From Microbacterium sp. MPKO10 (GTDB lineage: Bacteria; Actinomycetota; Actinomycetes; Actinomycetales; Microbacteriaceae): a DNA stretch of 64,000 bases. This document shows positions 27,262-35,944 of the stretch, piece by piece. Under the pieces are notes generated by a model. It was not told where the DNA came from. It saw only the letters and a program-made list of their open reading frames with translations, and searched no databases. Location: positions 310,001-374,000 of the forward strand of contig NZ_JAPCHX010000002.1 of the NCBI RefSeq assembly GCF_026107415.2, in the 5' to 3' direction. The position numbers and the translations under genes are program-made. Position 1 is the first letter of the stretch, and every line of letters starts with the position of its first letter.

Positions 27262-28440
27262 TTACACGAAGGCGTTGTGGCCCGTGATCGAGCGCCCCAC
27301 GATGAGGGAGTTCATCTCGTGCGTTCCCTCATACGAGTAGAGCGCCTCTGCGTCGGCGAAGAAGCGTGCTGCTTCGTAGTCGAGCACGATGCCGTTGCCG
27401 CCCATCGCCTCGCGTGCCCACGCCACGGTCTCGCGCATCCGCGCCGTGCAGAAGCCCTTCGCCATCGCCGAGTGCTCATCACGCTGCGTTCCCTCGTCGA
27501 GCATCTGCGAGACACGCACGCACATCGCAATCGATGCCGTGATGTTGCTGAGGCAGCGGGCAAGATGATCCTGAATCAGCTGGTGCTGTGCGATCGGCTT
27601 GCCGAACTGCTCACGCTCCTTCGCGTACGCGACAGCGGCATCGTAGGCTCCGATGGAGACGCCGATGGACGACCACGCGACCTGAGCGCGGGTGAGCCGC
27701 AGCACACGCGCGGTGTCGCGGAACGAGGTAGCCTCTTGCAGGCGCAGGCTCTCTGGAACGCGCACGTTCTCAAGCGTGATGTCCGCGTTGATGACAGAGC
27801 GCAGACTGATCTTCCGCTCGATCTTCGTCGCTGAGTAGCCCGGCGTCGATGTCGGGACGATGAATCCCTTCACCTGGCCATCGGCCTCGTCTTTCGCCCA
27901 GATGATCGTGATGTCGCTAAACGTGGCATTGCCGATCCAGCGCTTGGCGCCGTTGATGACCCACTCGTCACCCTCACGCCGCGCCGTCGTACGCAGGCCC
28001 TTGGCGCTGTCGCTGCCGGACAGCGGTTCCGTCAGCCCAAACGCTCCGATGACCTCACCAGAGGCGAGCTTCGGCAGCCACTCGGCCCGTTGCTCGGCAG
28101 AGCCCGTGACGCCGATGGACCCCATCGCGAGGCCTTCCTGCACGCCGATGAACGTCGCCATCGAAGCATCCACTCGAGACATCTCGAGCGCCGCGAAGCC
28201 ACGGAAGACCGCCGAATTCTCAAACGGGGCTGTCTCGTCAAACGCATACCGTGCGACATCCGTCGCCATGAACTCCGGGACCAGCTGGCTGGGGAACTCG
28301 GCGCGCTCCCAATAGTCATTGATTACGGGGCGAACGCTGGTCTCCATGAAGTCACGGATGCGCTGGAGTGCCTGTTTCTCGTGATCGCTGAGCAGCGTGG
28401 AGAATCCGTAGAAATCGGCGGTGATGGGTTCGAACGTCAT
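27262..28440 (-). CDS. Acyl-CoA dehydrogenase, glutaryl-CoA dehydrogenase-like
   Basis: 392 aa from ATG 28440 (MTFEPITADFYGF), the normal family length; an open frame extends to 28677 without family similarity. FAD-binding and substrate motifs: GAFGLTEPLSGSDSAKGL, GAKRWIGNATFSDI, KISLRSVINADITLENV and REQFGKPIAQHQLIQDHL. The catalytic Glu lies in YSYEGTHEMNSLIVGRSITG, the C-terminal pattern of glutaryl-CoA dehydrogenases (YEGTHDI...LILGRAITG), which act in lysine and tryptophan degradation. No pathway neighbour is present, so substrate is not certain. It is divergent from manA across 214 bp. Confidence 0.88.
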   Translation of the reverse strand: MTFEPITADFYGFSTLLSDHEKQALQRIRDFMETSVRPVINDYWERAEFPSQLVPEFMATDVARYAFDETAPFENSAVFRGFAALEMSRVDASMATFIGVQEGLAMGSIGVTGSAEQRAEWLPKLASGEVIGAFGLTEPLSGSDSAKGLRTTARREGDEWVINGAKRWIGNATFSDITIIWAKDEADGQVKGFIVPTSTPGYSATKIERKISLRSVINADITLENVRVPESLRLQEATSFRDTARVLRLTRAQVAWSSIGVSIGAYDAAVAYAKEREQFGKPIAQHQLIQDHLARCLSNITASIAMCVRVSQMLDEGTQRDEHSAMAKGFCTARMRETVAWAREAMGGNGIVLDYEAARFFADAEALYSYEGTHEMNSLIVGRSITGHNAFV

Positions 28441-28654
28441 GGGCTGGCTCCCGGTGATGAGTGGCTCTGCGCAGCGGGTGTCGTTGCGGCGGTGCAGTGA
28501 GCCTATGCGGGGTGTCGCGCACGTGGGAAACCGTTGGTAGGTTGATGCAAGTGCTCCCTGCCGGGTTCCGGCGTGATTGTGGGGAGGCAACAAGCCCCAG
28601 TCGCACGAGACCGGCAGATGTGCCGACCGCGTGCCCTGATAGTGAGGTGCAGAA

Positions 28655-29848
28655 TTGTTCGTTGCCATTGAGAACACGCCGCGTCCCTACGCCTGGGGCT
28701 CGCACACGGCGATTGCCGAACTGCAGGGCCGAGAGCCCTCCGGTGAACCAGAAGCCGAGCTGTGGCTCGGTGCCCACCCCGGCTCTCCGTCGCGGATCTT
28801 CCCCGGATCGGGTGTTGGATTTCCCGACCTCGCCGAGTGGATCTCTGCCGATCCGGCATCGGCAGGTGTCGCGAGCGGCCGGCTGCCGTTTCTACTGAAG
28901 CTGCTGGCCGCGGAGTCCCCGCTCTCGCTGCAGGCGCACCCGTCACCCGAGCAGGCCGAGGCCGGTTATGCCCGCGAGGATGCGGCAGGCATTCCCCTGG
29001 ACGCCCCGCACCGCAACTACAAGGATGCTTTTCACAAGCCGGAGCTCGTTGTCGCCCTGAGCGAGACCTACGATGCGCTGTGCGGATTCAGGCCGGTCTC
29101 TGAGGCGATCACCGACATCGACGCGCTGGTCGCGGTGGCCACGGACGCTGGGCAGGCGCTCGCCGCTGCCGAACTGACCGGGCTGCGTGAACGGCTCGAC
29201 GGTGACGACGCCGACGTGTTGCGCGACGTAATCGAGTACCTGCTGGGGTCGGACGTGTCGGCGTTGGTGTCGGCTGTCACGGACGTGGCAGCATCCGCCC
29301 CTCTCACGCCCGCCGTCGACACTGTGCGTCTGCTCGCCGAGCACTATGCGGGGGACCCCGGCATCGTCGTGTCGCTGTTCATCAACCGGGTCACGCTGAA
29401 GCGAGGCGAGGCGCTGTATCTGCCCGCCGGGAACATTCATGCCTACCTGCGCGGCTTCGGCGTGGAGCTGATGGCCGCAAGCGACAACGTGCTGCGCGGA
29501 GGGCTGACGCCCAAGCACGTCGATGTTGCCGAGCTGCTCACCGTGCTGAACTTCGACCCCGTTCCGGTGCCGTACCTTCAGCCTGCGTGGGTGAGCGACG
29601 GAGTCGACCGGTTCGCCGTCGATGTGCCGGATTTTGAGCTGTACCGCATGGAAGTGCAGGACACCGACGCGACGATGGACCTGGAAAAGGCGGCGATCGC
29701 TGTCGTGACCCGTGGCGAGGCGGAACTCACTGGCGGGCAGGGGGCGGCGACGCTGACAGCCGGGCAGGCCGTGTACGTGACCCCGGATGAGTCGGCGCTG
29801 TCGGCGACAGGCGACGGCGAGGTGTTTGTCGCGACGTCGCGGGTGTGA
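28655..29848 (+). CDS. manA: Mannose-6-phosphate isomerase, class I
   Basis: 397 aa Zn-dependent cupin enzyme interconverting fructose-6-phosphate and mannose-6-phosphate, the entry to GDP-mannose. Start TTG 28655 with GAGG 9 bp upstream; the protein begins VAIENTPRPYAWGSHTAIAEL. Metal and substrate motifs: ELWLGAHPGSPS, LQAHPSPEQA, HKPELVVAL and LPAGNIHAYLRGFGVELMAASDNVLRGGLTPKHVD. Length fits type I PMI. The gene stands 13 bp from the convergent toxin gene. It could feed mannose into the upstream glycopolymer locus, but it is also a common housekeeping gene. Confidence 0.94.
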   Translation: MFVAIENTPRPYAWGSHTAIAELQGREPSGEPEAELWLGAHPGSPSRIFPGSGVGFPDLAEWISADPASAGVASGRLPFLLKLLAAESPLSLQAHPSPEQAEAGYAREDAAGIPLDAPHRNYKDAFHKPELVVALSETYDALCGFRPVSEAITDIDALVAVATDAGQALAAAELTGLRERLDGDDADVLRDVIEYLLGSDVSALVSAVTDVAASAPLTPAVDTVRLLAEHYAGDPGIVVSLFINRVTLKRGEALYLPAGNIHAYLRGFGVELMAASDNVLRGGLTPKHVDVAELLTVLNFDPVPVPYLQPAWVSDGVDRFAVDVPDFELYRMEVQDTDATMDLEKAAIAVVTRGEAELTGGQGAATLTAGQAVYVTPDESALSATGDGEVFVATSRV

Positions 29849-29861
29849 CGGGCGAGAATCC

Positions 29862-30269
29862 TCAGTGGAACGGGTTCAACACAGCAAGTTCGGGAACGTC
29901 AAAGTCACGCTCGTTCCGCGTGACGACCGTGAGGCCGCGCTGGAGAGCCGTCGCCGCAATAAGGGCATCAGCAAATGGGAGACGATCAGGAACGTTGAGG
30001 CCTGCGCACAGCCGCGCCGTCTCGGGATGAACCGGCAGGATTCGGTCGGCGAAAACATCACGGACACCCTCAAGCCATCTGCGATGCCTGGGCGCTCGCT
30101 GCCCGTCTTTTCGTTCCTTCATCAGAACTCCGAGCTCGAGCTCATATTCGGTGATAGCGCTGAGAAAGAGATGTTCTTGCTCAATGGAGTCGATCCACGT
30201 GAGAACGGCGCGATTTCCCGTCTGAGGCAGACGGGTTTCTGAAATGACGTTGGTGTCGAGAAGAAACAT
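29862..30269 (-). CDS. PIN-domain toxin (VapC/FitB-like)
   Basis: 135 aa from ATG 30269 (MFLLDTNVISETRLP). PIN ribonuclease acidic residues are visible: Asp in LLDTNV, Glu in LSAITEYELELG, Asp in PFADALIAATA, and Asp/Glu in VTRNERDFDV. It would cleave tRNA or mRNA when freed from the antitoxin. The long frame starting at 30341 is a read-through into the antitoxin gene. The antitoxin stop lies one base before the start, so the pair is translated together. MFLLDTNVISE is the FitB-type opening, yet the partner is Phd-like, not ribbon-helix-helix. Confidence 0.9.
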   Translation of the reverse strand: MFLLDTNVISETRLPQTGNRAVLTWIDSIEQEHLFLSAITEYELELGVLMKERKDGQRAPRHRRWLEGVRDVFADRILPVHPETARLCAGLNVPDRLPFADALIAATALQRGLTVVTRNERDFDVPELAVLNPFH

Positions 30270-30270
30270 C

Positions 30271-30528
30271 TCAGAACTCGACGACGTCGCGACCGGTGCT
30301 GGTATCGCGAGGGAACTCGATGTCGTCGAGATCGTGGCCATCTGCTGGGGCCAGACGTTCGCTGAGACGCGTGGGATTCGCTCGTGACGTCAATCGCCGG
30401 TAATCCTCGATGCGCATCAAGACAAATGCGGGTTCGCCGCGACGCGTCACGATGACGGGCTCGTCCGCAGCACTGCGCTGGGCAGCGGCAACAGACTGGT
30501 TGAACTCTCGCGCTGACATGGTGACCAT
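30271..30528 (-). CDS. Phd/YefM-family antitoxin
   Basis: 85 aa from ATG 30528 with GGGAGGC about 6 bp upstream. The N-terminal Phd/YefM DNA-binding fold is seen as VTMSAREFNQSVAAAQRSA, EPVIVTRRGEPAFVLMRIEDYRRL. The acidic C-terminal tail (DLDDIEFPRDTSTGRD) should neutralise the PIN toxin. Such antitoxins bind their own promoter, so the region just upstream (30529-30634) probably carries an autoregulatory operator, though I see no clear palindrome. Confidence 0.9.
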   Translation of the reverse strand: MVTMSAREFNQSVAAAQRSAADEPVIVTRRGEPAFVLMRIEDYRRLTSRANPTRLSERLAPADGHDLDDIEFPRDTSTGRDVVEF

Positions 30529-30634
30529 CGTGCCTCCCTCGCCGATGTCGTGATGTTGCTACATCACGTGTAGGGAAATCCGCGCACGACACCGCTGATG
30601 TGGATGACGAGTGCAGCCGTGGAAAGATGGACGC

Positions 30635-31201
30635 ATGACGATCACGGCTGCCGCTGACGGCTCTGCACTCGGGAACCCCGGCCCCGCCGGCTGGGCCTGG
30701 TACATCAACGACTCTTCGTGGGCGGCGGGCGGATGGCCCCACGGCACCAACAACATGGGTGAGCTCATGGCCGTTCTCGATCTGTTCCGCGCCACGGCTC
30801 ACGTCGCCGATGAACACCTGCACATCCTCTGCGACAGTCAGTACGCGATCAACTGCATCTCGAAATGGATGCCGGGCTGGAAGCGCAAGGGCTGGCGCAA
30901 AGCCGACGGCAAGCCCGTCATGAACGTCGATCTGTTGAAGCAGCTCGACGACGCCATCGCGGGCCGCGACTACTCGTTCGAGTGGGTCAAGGGCCACGCA
31001 GGGCACGACATGAACGAGGCAGCGGATGCTCGAGCGCGCGCCGTTGCGACGGCGTATCAGAACGGCACTGAGATCCCGACGGGGCCCGGCTTCGACGGGC
31101 GCGGCACAGCGGTTGAGCGCACCACAGAACCCGCTGCCGCGGACGCGCCAGGCGAACCGGACCTCTTCAGCGGTCTCGAAGGATTCGACATCGGCCGGTG
31201 A
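30635..31201 (+). CDS. rnhA: Ribonuclease HI
   Basis: 188 aa from ATG 30635 with GGAAAG upstream; an in-frame start at 30611 lacks family character. RNase H fold residues: DGSALGNPGPAGWAW (catalytic Asp), NNMGELMAV (Glu), LCDSQYAINCISKW (Asp) and WVKGHAGHDMNEAADARA (His loop and final Asp). All four acidic residues are present. It removes RNA from RNA-DNA hybrids. The C-terminal ~40 residues (EIPTGPGFDGRG...) are a disordered Pro/Gly/Ala-rich tail beyond the usual ~150-residue domain. Confidence 0.94.
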   Translation: MTITAAADGSALGNPGPAGWAWYINDSSWAAGGWPHGTNNMGELMAVLDLFRATAHVADEHLHILCDSQYAINCISKWMPGWKRKGWRKADGKPVMNVDLLKQLDDAIAGRDYSFEWVKGHAGHDMNEAADARARAVATAYQNGTEIPTGPGFDGRGTAVERTTEPAAADAPGEPDLFSGLEGFDIGR

Positions 31202-31246
31202 TCGTTCGCCCGTCGCGGAACCTCGTTCAGCGGCATCCGATTGTGA

Positions 31247-32098
<852 letters not shown>

Positions 32099-32193
32099 CG
32101 CGAACTGCATCCATCGCCCGGCTGACATAGGCTGGGCGATGTGCGTACGGCGGTGCTCAGCGCTGCCGCGGCCCGTACGACTCGAGGAGAAGC

Positions 32194-32985
32194 ATGACTG
32201 ATACCAACGATTTCGCCGCCACGTGGGCGGACTGGCACGAGTCGCGGGTTCGCGCCACGTCGTCTCCGCTCGGCCTGGCATCGCTGGTTGCAACACACTG
32301 GCTGACGGCGGAGCCGGCAGAGTATGAGGGCGTGCCGGGAACCTGGCAGGCATCCGGCGAGACGATCGTGGGAACAGCTCCGGGCCTGCACGGCAAGACC
32401 ATCCTGCAAGACGGTCGCCCCGTGGGAACCGTCGAGGGCGCCTCGATCTCACTCGAGACGGGCCAGGACATCGAGTGGGGCGACAAGCGGGTGCGGTACT
32501 TCTCGCGCGACGGAGCGCTTGCCCTGCGGCTGATCGATCCGGATGCTGTGACACGCACCAGCATCCGTGATCTCGACGCCTTCGAGCCCGACGAATCATG
32601 GGTGGTCACCGGCCAGTTCACGAGTGCTGGCGAGGGCGCCACGCAGAACGTCGAGGCGATTGACGGACACGTGAGCGAAGACGAACTGGCCGGACGCGTT
32701 GACGTGACGCTTCCGGGCGGAGAGCACGCGACACTGGCGGTGACGACGGATCCGCGCGGTTTGCGCGCTGTGATCAGCGACGGCACGAGCGGAGCAGAGA
32801 CCTACCGTTTCCGCTTTCTGCCGATCACCGCTCCGGATGAGCGCGGCGCTGTGACTGTGGACTTCAACCGGGCATACCTTCCGCCGTGCGCGTTCGCCGA
32901 CCACTATGTCTGCCCGCTCCCGCCCGCCGAGAACCGGCTGACGACGGCAGTGCGTGCCGGAGAGAAGTCGGTCGTCCGCGACTGA
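32194..32985 (+). CDS. DUF1684 family protein
   Basis: 263 aa from ATG 32194 with GAGGAGAAGC directly upstream. The family hallmark is the C-terminal VDFNRAYLPPCAFADHYVCPLPPAENRL. The N-terminal WADWHESRVRATSSPLGLASLVATHWL is also typical. The function of DUF1684 is not established; the fold is thought to be beta-rich. There is no signal peptide or membrane segment. Neighbours are oxidoreductases and give no firm hint. Confidence 0.88.
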   Translation: MTDTNDFAATWADWHESRVRATSSPLGLASLVATHWLTAEPAEYEGVPGTWQASGETIVGTAPGLHGKTILQDGRPVGTVEGASISLETGQDIEWGDKRVRYFSRDGALALRLIDPDAVTRTSIRDLDAFEPDESWVVTGQFTSAGEGATQNVEAIDGHVSEDELAGRVDVTLPGGEHATLAVTTDPRGLRAVISDGTSGAETYRFRFLPITAPDERGAVTVDFNRAYLPPCAFADHYVCPLPPAENRLTTAVRAGEKSVVRD

Positions 32986-33077
32986 GATTCGCTGGCGCGC
33001 GTGGCGCGACAGCATCCATTACGTCTTGTGTCAGCGTGAGATGTCGCTCGCGTGCCTCACTGGCGTACTGTCGCAAC

Positions 33078-33674
33078 ATGCCTGAACACGACGCAACGAC
33101 TCTGAAGGTGGTCGCCGTCTCGGGGAGCCTGCACGAGCCCTCGAAGACCACGGCCTTGATTCGCGCAATCGCGGGCGAGGTGGCGCTGCGCGAGACCGTG
33201 AACGTTGAGCTGATCGAGCTTGTCGAGATCGGTTCCGGATTCGCGGGTGCGCTGACGCGCGACCAAGTGTCGCCGCAAGCTGAAGCCGCGCTGCGCTCGA
33301 TTGAGACAGCGGATCTGCTGATCGTGGGAAGCCCTGTCTACCGTGGCTCGTTCACCGGGCTGTTCAAGCACCTGTTCGACTTCGTGGGACAGTACGAGCT
33401 GATTGACACTCCGGTGCTGCTGGCCGCCACGGGCGGGGGAGAGAAGCATGCGCTCATTCTGGAGCACCAGTTCCGGCCTCTGTTCGGGTTCTTCCAGGCG
33501 TTGACACTGCCGATCGGCGTCTACGCGTCCAACACCGATTTCGCGGGGTATGAACTGACGAGCGAGTCTGTGCAATCACGTGTGGAGCTTGCCGTGCGGC
33601 GCGGTCTGCCGTTTGTGCGACAGCGGGGGATTCCTTCTGAGATTCCGGCATCCACCTACGTGGGCACCTGGTAG
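33078..33674 (+). CDS. NAD(P)H-dependent FMN reductase (SsuE/MsuE-like)
   Basis: 198 aa flavodoxin-fold protein from ATG 33078. Phosphate-loop VAVSGSLHEPSKTTALI and flavin-contacting GSPVYRGSFTGLFKHLFDF, then LLAATGGGEKHALILEHQFRPLFGFF, match FMN reductases that feed reduced flavin to sulfonate or alkane monooxygenases. No monooxygenase is adjacent. A longer frame (from 32886) overlaps the DUF1684 gene and lacks similarity. Its stop is followed by a degenerate 17-bp minisatellite. Confidence 0.9.
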   Translation: MPEHDATTLKVVAVSGSLHEPSKTTALIRAIAGEVALRETVNVELIELVEIGSGFAGALTRDQVSPQAEAALRSIETADLLIVGSPVYRGSFTGLFKHLFDFVGQYELIDTPVLLAATGGGEKHALILEHQFRPLFGFFQALTLPIGVYASNTDFAGYELTSESVQSRVELAVRRGLPFVRQRGIPSEIPASTYVGTW

Positions 33675-33946
33675 GCCCCTGGCTCGAGTGTGGTCGCTGT
33701 CCGAGTGGCACACTGCCTTGGTGACGGCTGCGCTGTGGTGACGGGCCCGTCGTGCTGACGGGGCTATCTTGCTGACGGGGCTGTCGTGCTCATGACCTGG
33801 CTTCGGTTGCGCCGCTTTCTAGGTGATGGCGCCTTCTATGTGACAGCAATTTCTGCGTGACAGCATTGTGTTGGTGGCGAGCATGTTCGGGTATCGGGCC
33901 CGCTTTGGTCACGAACGATGGGCTGGTTGGACGATGAGCGTGCGAT
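33675..33946. repeat. Degenerate 17-bp minisatellite between convergent genes
   Basis: This is the whole convergent space between the FMN reductase and a membrane-protein gene. A TGACGG-like core recurs at 33722, 33739, 33756 and 33773 (17-bp steps). After a 3-bp slip it recurs at 33793, then at 33824, 33841, 33858, 33875, 33892 and 33909, again mostly 17 bp apart. The best copies (33756 and 33773) read TGACGGGGCTGTCGTGC with two differences; outer copies are heavily diverged. The preserved phase shows tandem amplification. No separate gene or clear terminator is seen. Confidence 0.75.
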
Positions 33947-35416
33947 TCAGACGATGTCGTCCTGCTCCGTCCCCGGAGTCAGTGCGGGCCCGACTCGTGC
34001 GGGGATCTTGCGTTTCTTGCCTCCCGAATTTAAGAGTGACTCGGTTGTCTGTTTGGGAAGTTGCGGCCAGCGCGCCATGAGCAGGGCACGCAGGTCGGCG
34101 TCGCGCTGGAAGGCCACGGCGTTCCAGATCCACGCGACAATGACGAGAAGCACACCGACGGCGGTCGCAATTGCCGAGATCGACGACGCTGGTGCGAACA
34201 TTGACGATGCGCCCTCAAACGCTTCGTTATCGGTGACGCTGAGGATCAGCGTTGTTGACCCGGCGACGAGCAGCGCCGCTGCGAGTGCCGTCATCACGCT
34301 CGCCAACTGTATGGAGCTGCGCGTTGCGTAGTCGGCGACGAGCGATGCCTTGGTGCGGAGTGAATCAGGGTCAGATGCCGCTTTGAGTAGGGCATGACGT
34401 TCAGCCCGGCGCCCTGCGCCCTGAACGATGTGGCCGATGACCATTCCTATGAGCGAGACGGTGGCGCACGCGAGGATGACAAGGAGGGCGAGTGTCAGGA
34501 GGGACTCGAATCCAGGGCTCAGATTGATTCGTTCCCCGGCGCCATGAAATTGCGAGCCATTCGGATACAGGACGAACATGATCGCGAAAATCGCGATAAT
34601 GCTCGCGGCGAAGAGAAATCCTGCATATTTGACGATCTTCGCACCTCGATCAGCGCGAGGGTCGCGTTCGACGCGGGTTGAGTTCGACGTGGTCTTCTCA
34701 GATCCTCGCGCCGACGCACGAGCGGCCGCCCACGCTTGCTTCTCATCTTCGGTCGTCCACCATTCGCAGATGATGAGCCGGCGGCGGTGATGCGCTGGAT
34801 GGAGGACGGCGCTCATGAACCACACAAGGGCACCGAATAGTGCGGCGACTCCGAGCGTGAGGAACCCGATGCTGCTGAAGTCTGAATACCCCTCGGTTGT
34901 GGCGACGATGATCATGATGATCGCGAATAATGCGAGCGCGCCCGTCGTGTAGATCGACAGCAGCCACAGCCCGTTGAACCGCTTCTTGATGACGGACTCG
35001 ACCTGTGCGGGGGAAGGAACCGCTATGCGTGGCTCCTCGGAGCGTGCTGCCTTCACAAGGGCTTTCGACGTCGCGATGTCACGAATGCACATCGCGACAG
35101 CGGCGGCGAGCCCGATCGCGTAGGCCAGGAGAAGCATGGGGAATGCAGACATCCGGGTCGCATAGTCGAGGAGGTCCGAGATCGGCTCCCAGTCGTTATA
35201 TGTCACCCCGAGATTCAGCAAGGCGTTGAAGATGGCGTCTTCTTCGTAGGTGATGCCGACGACCAGGACGAGCAGAAACGTGAAGACGATGCCCACGCCG
35301 AACGGGGCCAGAATGCGCAGCGTTGACTGCGCGCCTTCCCCGACCGCGCCGATCGGATACTCGCGCCAGTGCGGTGTCGAAGTGGTCAGGGACTCACCAT
35401 CGTGTTCCTGGTGCAT
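33947..35416 (-). CDS. Multi-pass membrane protein of unknown function
   Basis: 489 aa from ATG 35416 (MHQEHDGESL). The open frame runs to 35782, but the added residues look non-coding. About eight hydrophobic segments: ILAPFGVGIVFTFLLVLVVGI near residue 35, MSAFPMLLLAYAIGLAAAVAMC near 90, two near 165-220, one near 270, and three to four in the last 180 residues. Between them are charged cytoplasmic loops, one with KKRFNGLW and one with a Ser/Arg/Asp-rich stretch. I recognise no family. It is convergent with the FMN reductase across the minisatellite and divergent from the HNH gene. Confidence 0.7.
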   Translation of the reverse strand: MHQEHDGESLTTSTPHWREYPIGAVGEGAQSTLRILAPFGVGIVFTFLLVLVVGITYEEDAIFNALLNLGVTYNDWEPISDLLDYATRMSAFPMLLLAYAIGLAAAVAMCIRDIATSKALVKAARSEEPRIAVPSPAQVESVIKKRFNGLWLLSIYTTGALALFAIIMIIVATTEGYSDFSSIGFLTLGVAALFGALVWFMSAVLHPAHHRRRLIICEWWTTEDEKQAWAAARASARGSEKTTSNSTRVERDPRADRGAKIVKYAGFLFAASIIAIFAIMFVLYPNGSQFHGAGERINLSPGFESLLTLALLVILACATVSLIGMVIGHIVQGAGRRAERHALLKAASDPDSLRTKASLVADYATRSSIQLASVMTALAAALLVAGSTTLILSVTDNEAFEGASSMFAPASSISAIATAVGVLLVIVAWIWNAVAFQRDADLRALLMARWPQLPKQTTESLLNSGGKKRKIPARVGPALTPGTEQDDIV

Positions 35417-35845
35417 GTGCAACACGTTACCAATGCGTGCATCGTCGACTGCGGTACCCGCGCCCTCGGTGGAAGGCGCAAAGCCTTCTCGGGTTTCTCT
35501 GGCGTGGGTGTTCGGATCATCACCGTAAAGGGAATTGTGTTTCCTTGGGCACGCAAGGCAGATATCTCTCTCGTGTCGATCAGGTCGAGGGTGAGAAGCG
35601 ATTGAAAATCGCGGTATTGTGCAGGCTCCGAGAGTCCTGATGTGGAGCCCGTTCCAGATCTCGCGCTCAACTCTGCGACGCGTCTTCGGTGTTCCTGGCG
35701 AGATCATCGAGGCTCGTCCCGTCAGTTCCGTCAACCAACCGCTGGCCGTCCCATCCACACCTCCGTAATCAGAGTCTTGCAACCATCGGTTGAATCCGTC
35801 TTGAGTGCTGAGTCTTCTGTTCGCGAGGCATCACGAGTACGTGAT

Positions 35846-35894
35846 CTATCCACAAAGTTAAGTCGAATATGGCTTCGAAAAAGAGTTATCCACA
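35846..35894 (+). promoter_or_regulatory. Two DnaA-box-like sequences
   Basis: TTATCCACA at 35886-35894 is a perfect match to the E. coli DnaA box. CTATCCACA at 35846-35854 differs at the first base. Both have the same orientation, 40 bp apart, within 100 bp of the HNH start. No replication genes adjoin, so this is not an origin. Transcriptional control by DnaA or titration of DnaA is possible, as is chance. Confidence 0.4.
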
Positions 35895-35907
35895 ATGCCA
35901 TAATTTA

Positions 35908-35923
35908 TCGAACAAATGTCGGT
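35908..35923 (+). promoter_or_regulatory. Partial LexA/SOS-box-like site before HNH gene
   Basis: TCGAACAAATGTCGGT matches the left half of the actinobacterial SOS box TCGAAC-N4-GTTCGA fully, and the right half at three of six bases. It lies 37 bp upstream of the HNH start. Some 13E12/DUF222-family genes in mycobacteria are LexA-controlled, which makes the site plausible but not proven. Confidence 0.35.
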
Positions 35924-35944
35924 GGTCTGTGCTGAAATTGATGC

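Larger units (their letters stand above)
35417..35944. other. 528-bp divergent intergenic region
   Basis: This lies between the unknown membrane protein (minus) and the HNH nuclease (plus). No convincing gene is present. It becomes AT-rich in its last 120 bp, where two DnaA-box-like 9-mers and a partial LexA-like box lie. A small hairpin GCGATT-gaa-AATCGC sits at 35598-35612. Promoters for both genes must lie here; I cannot fix -10/-35 elements with confidence. Confidence 0.6.

Noticed and set aside
33675-33946. Small RNA gene or Rho-independent terminator in the convergent spacer
   Set aside because: The signal is tandem periodicity, not inverted repeats; no stable hairpin with tail was found by eye.
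35598-35612. Hairpin GCGATT-gaa-AATCGC as a terminator
   Set aside because: Only 6 bp, in a divergent region upstream of both genes; likely chance.
35846-35894. Replication origin
   Set aside because: Only two DnaA-box-like words, no dnaA/dnaN/parAB or rnpA-rpmH context, and no AT-rich unwinding region of the usual size.
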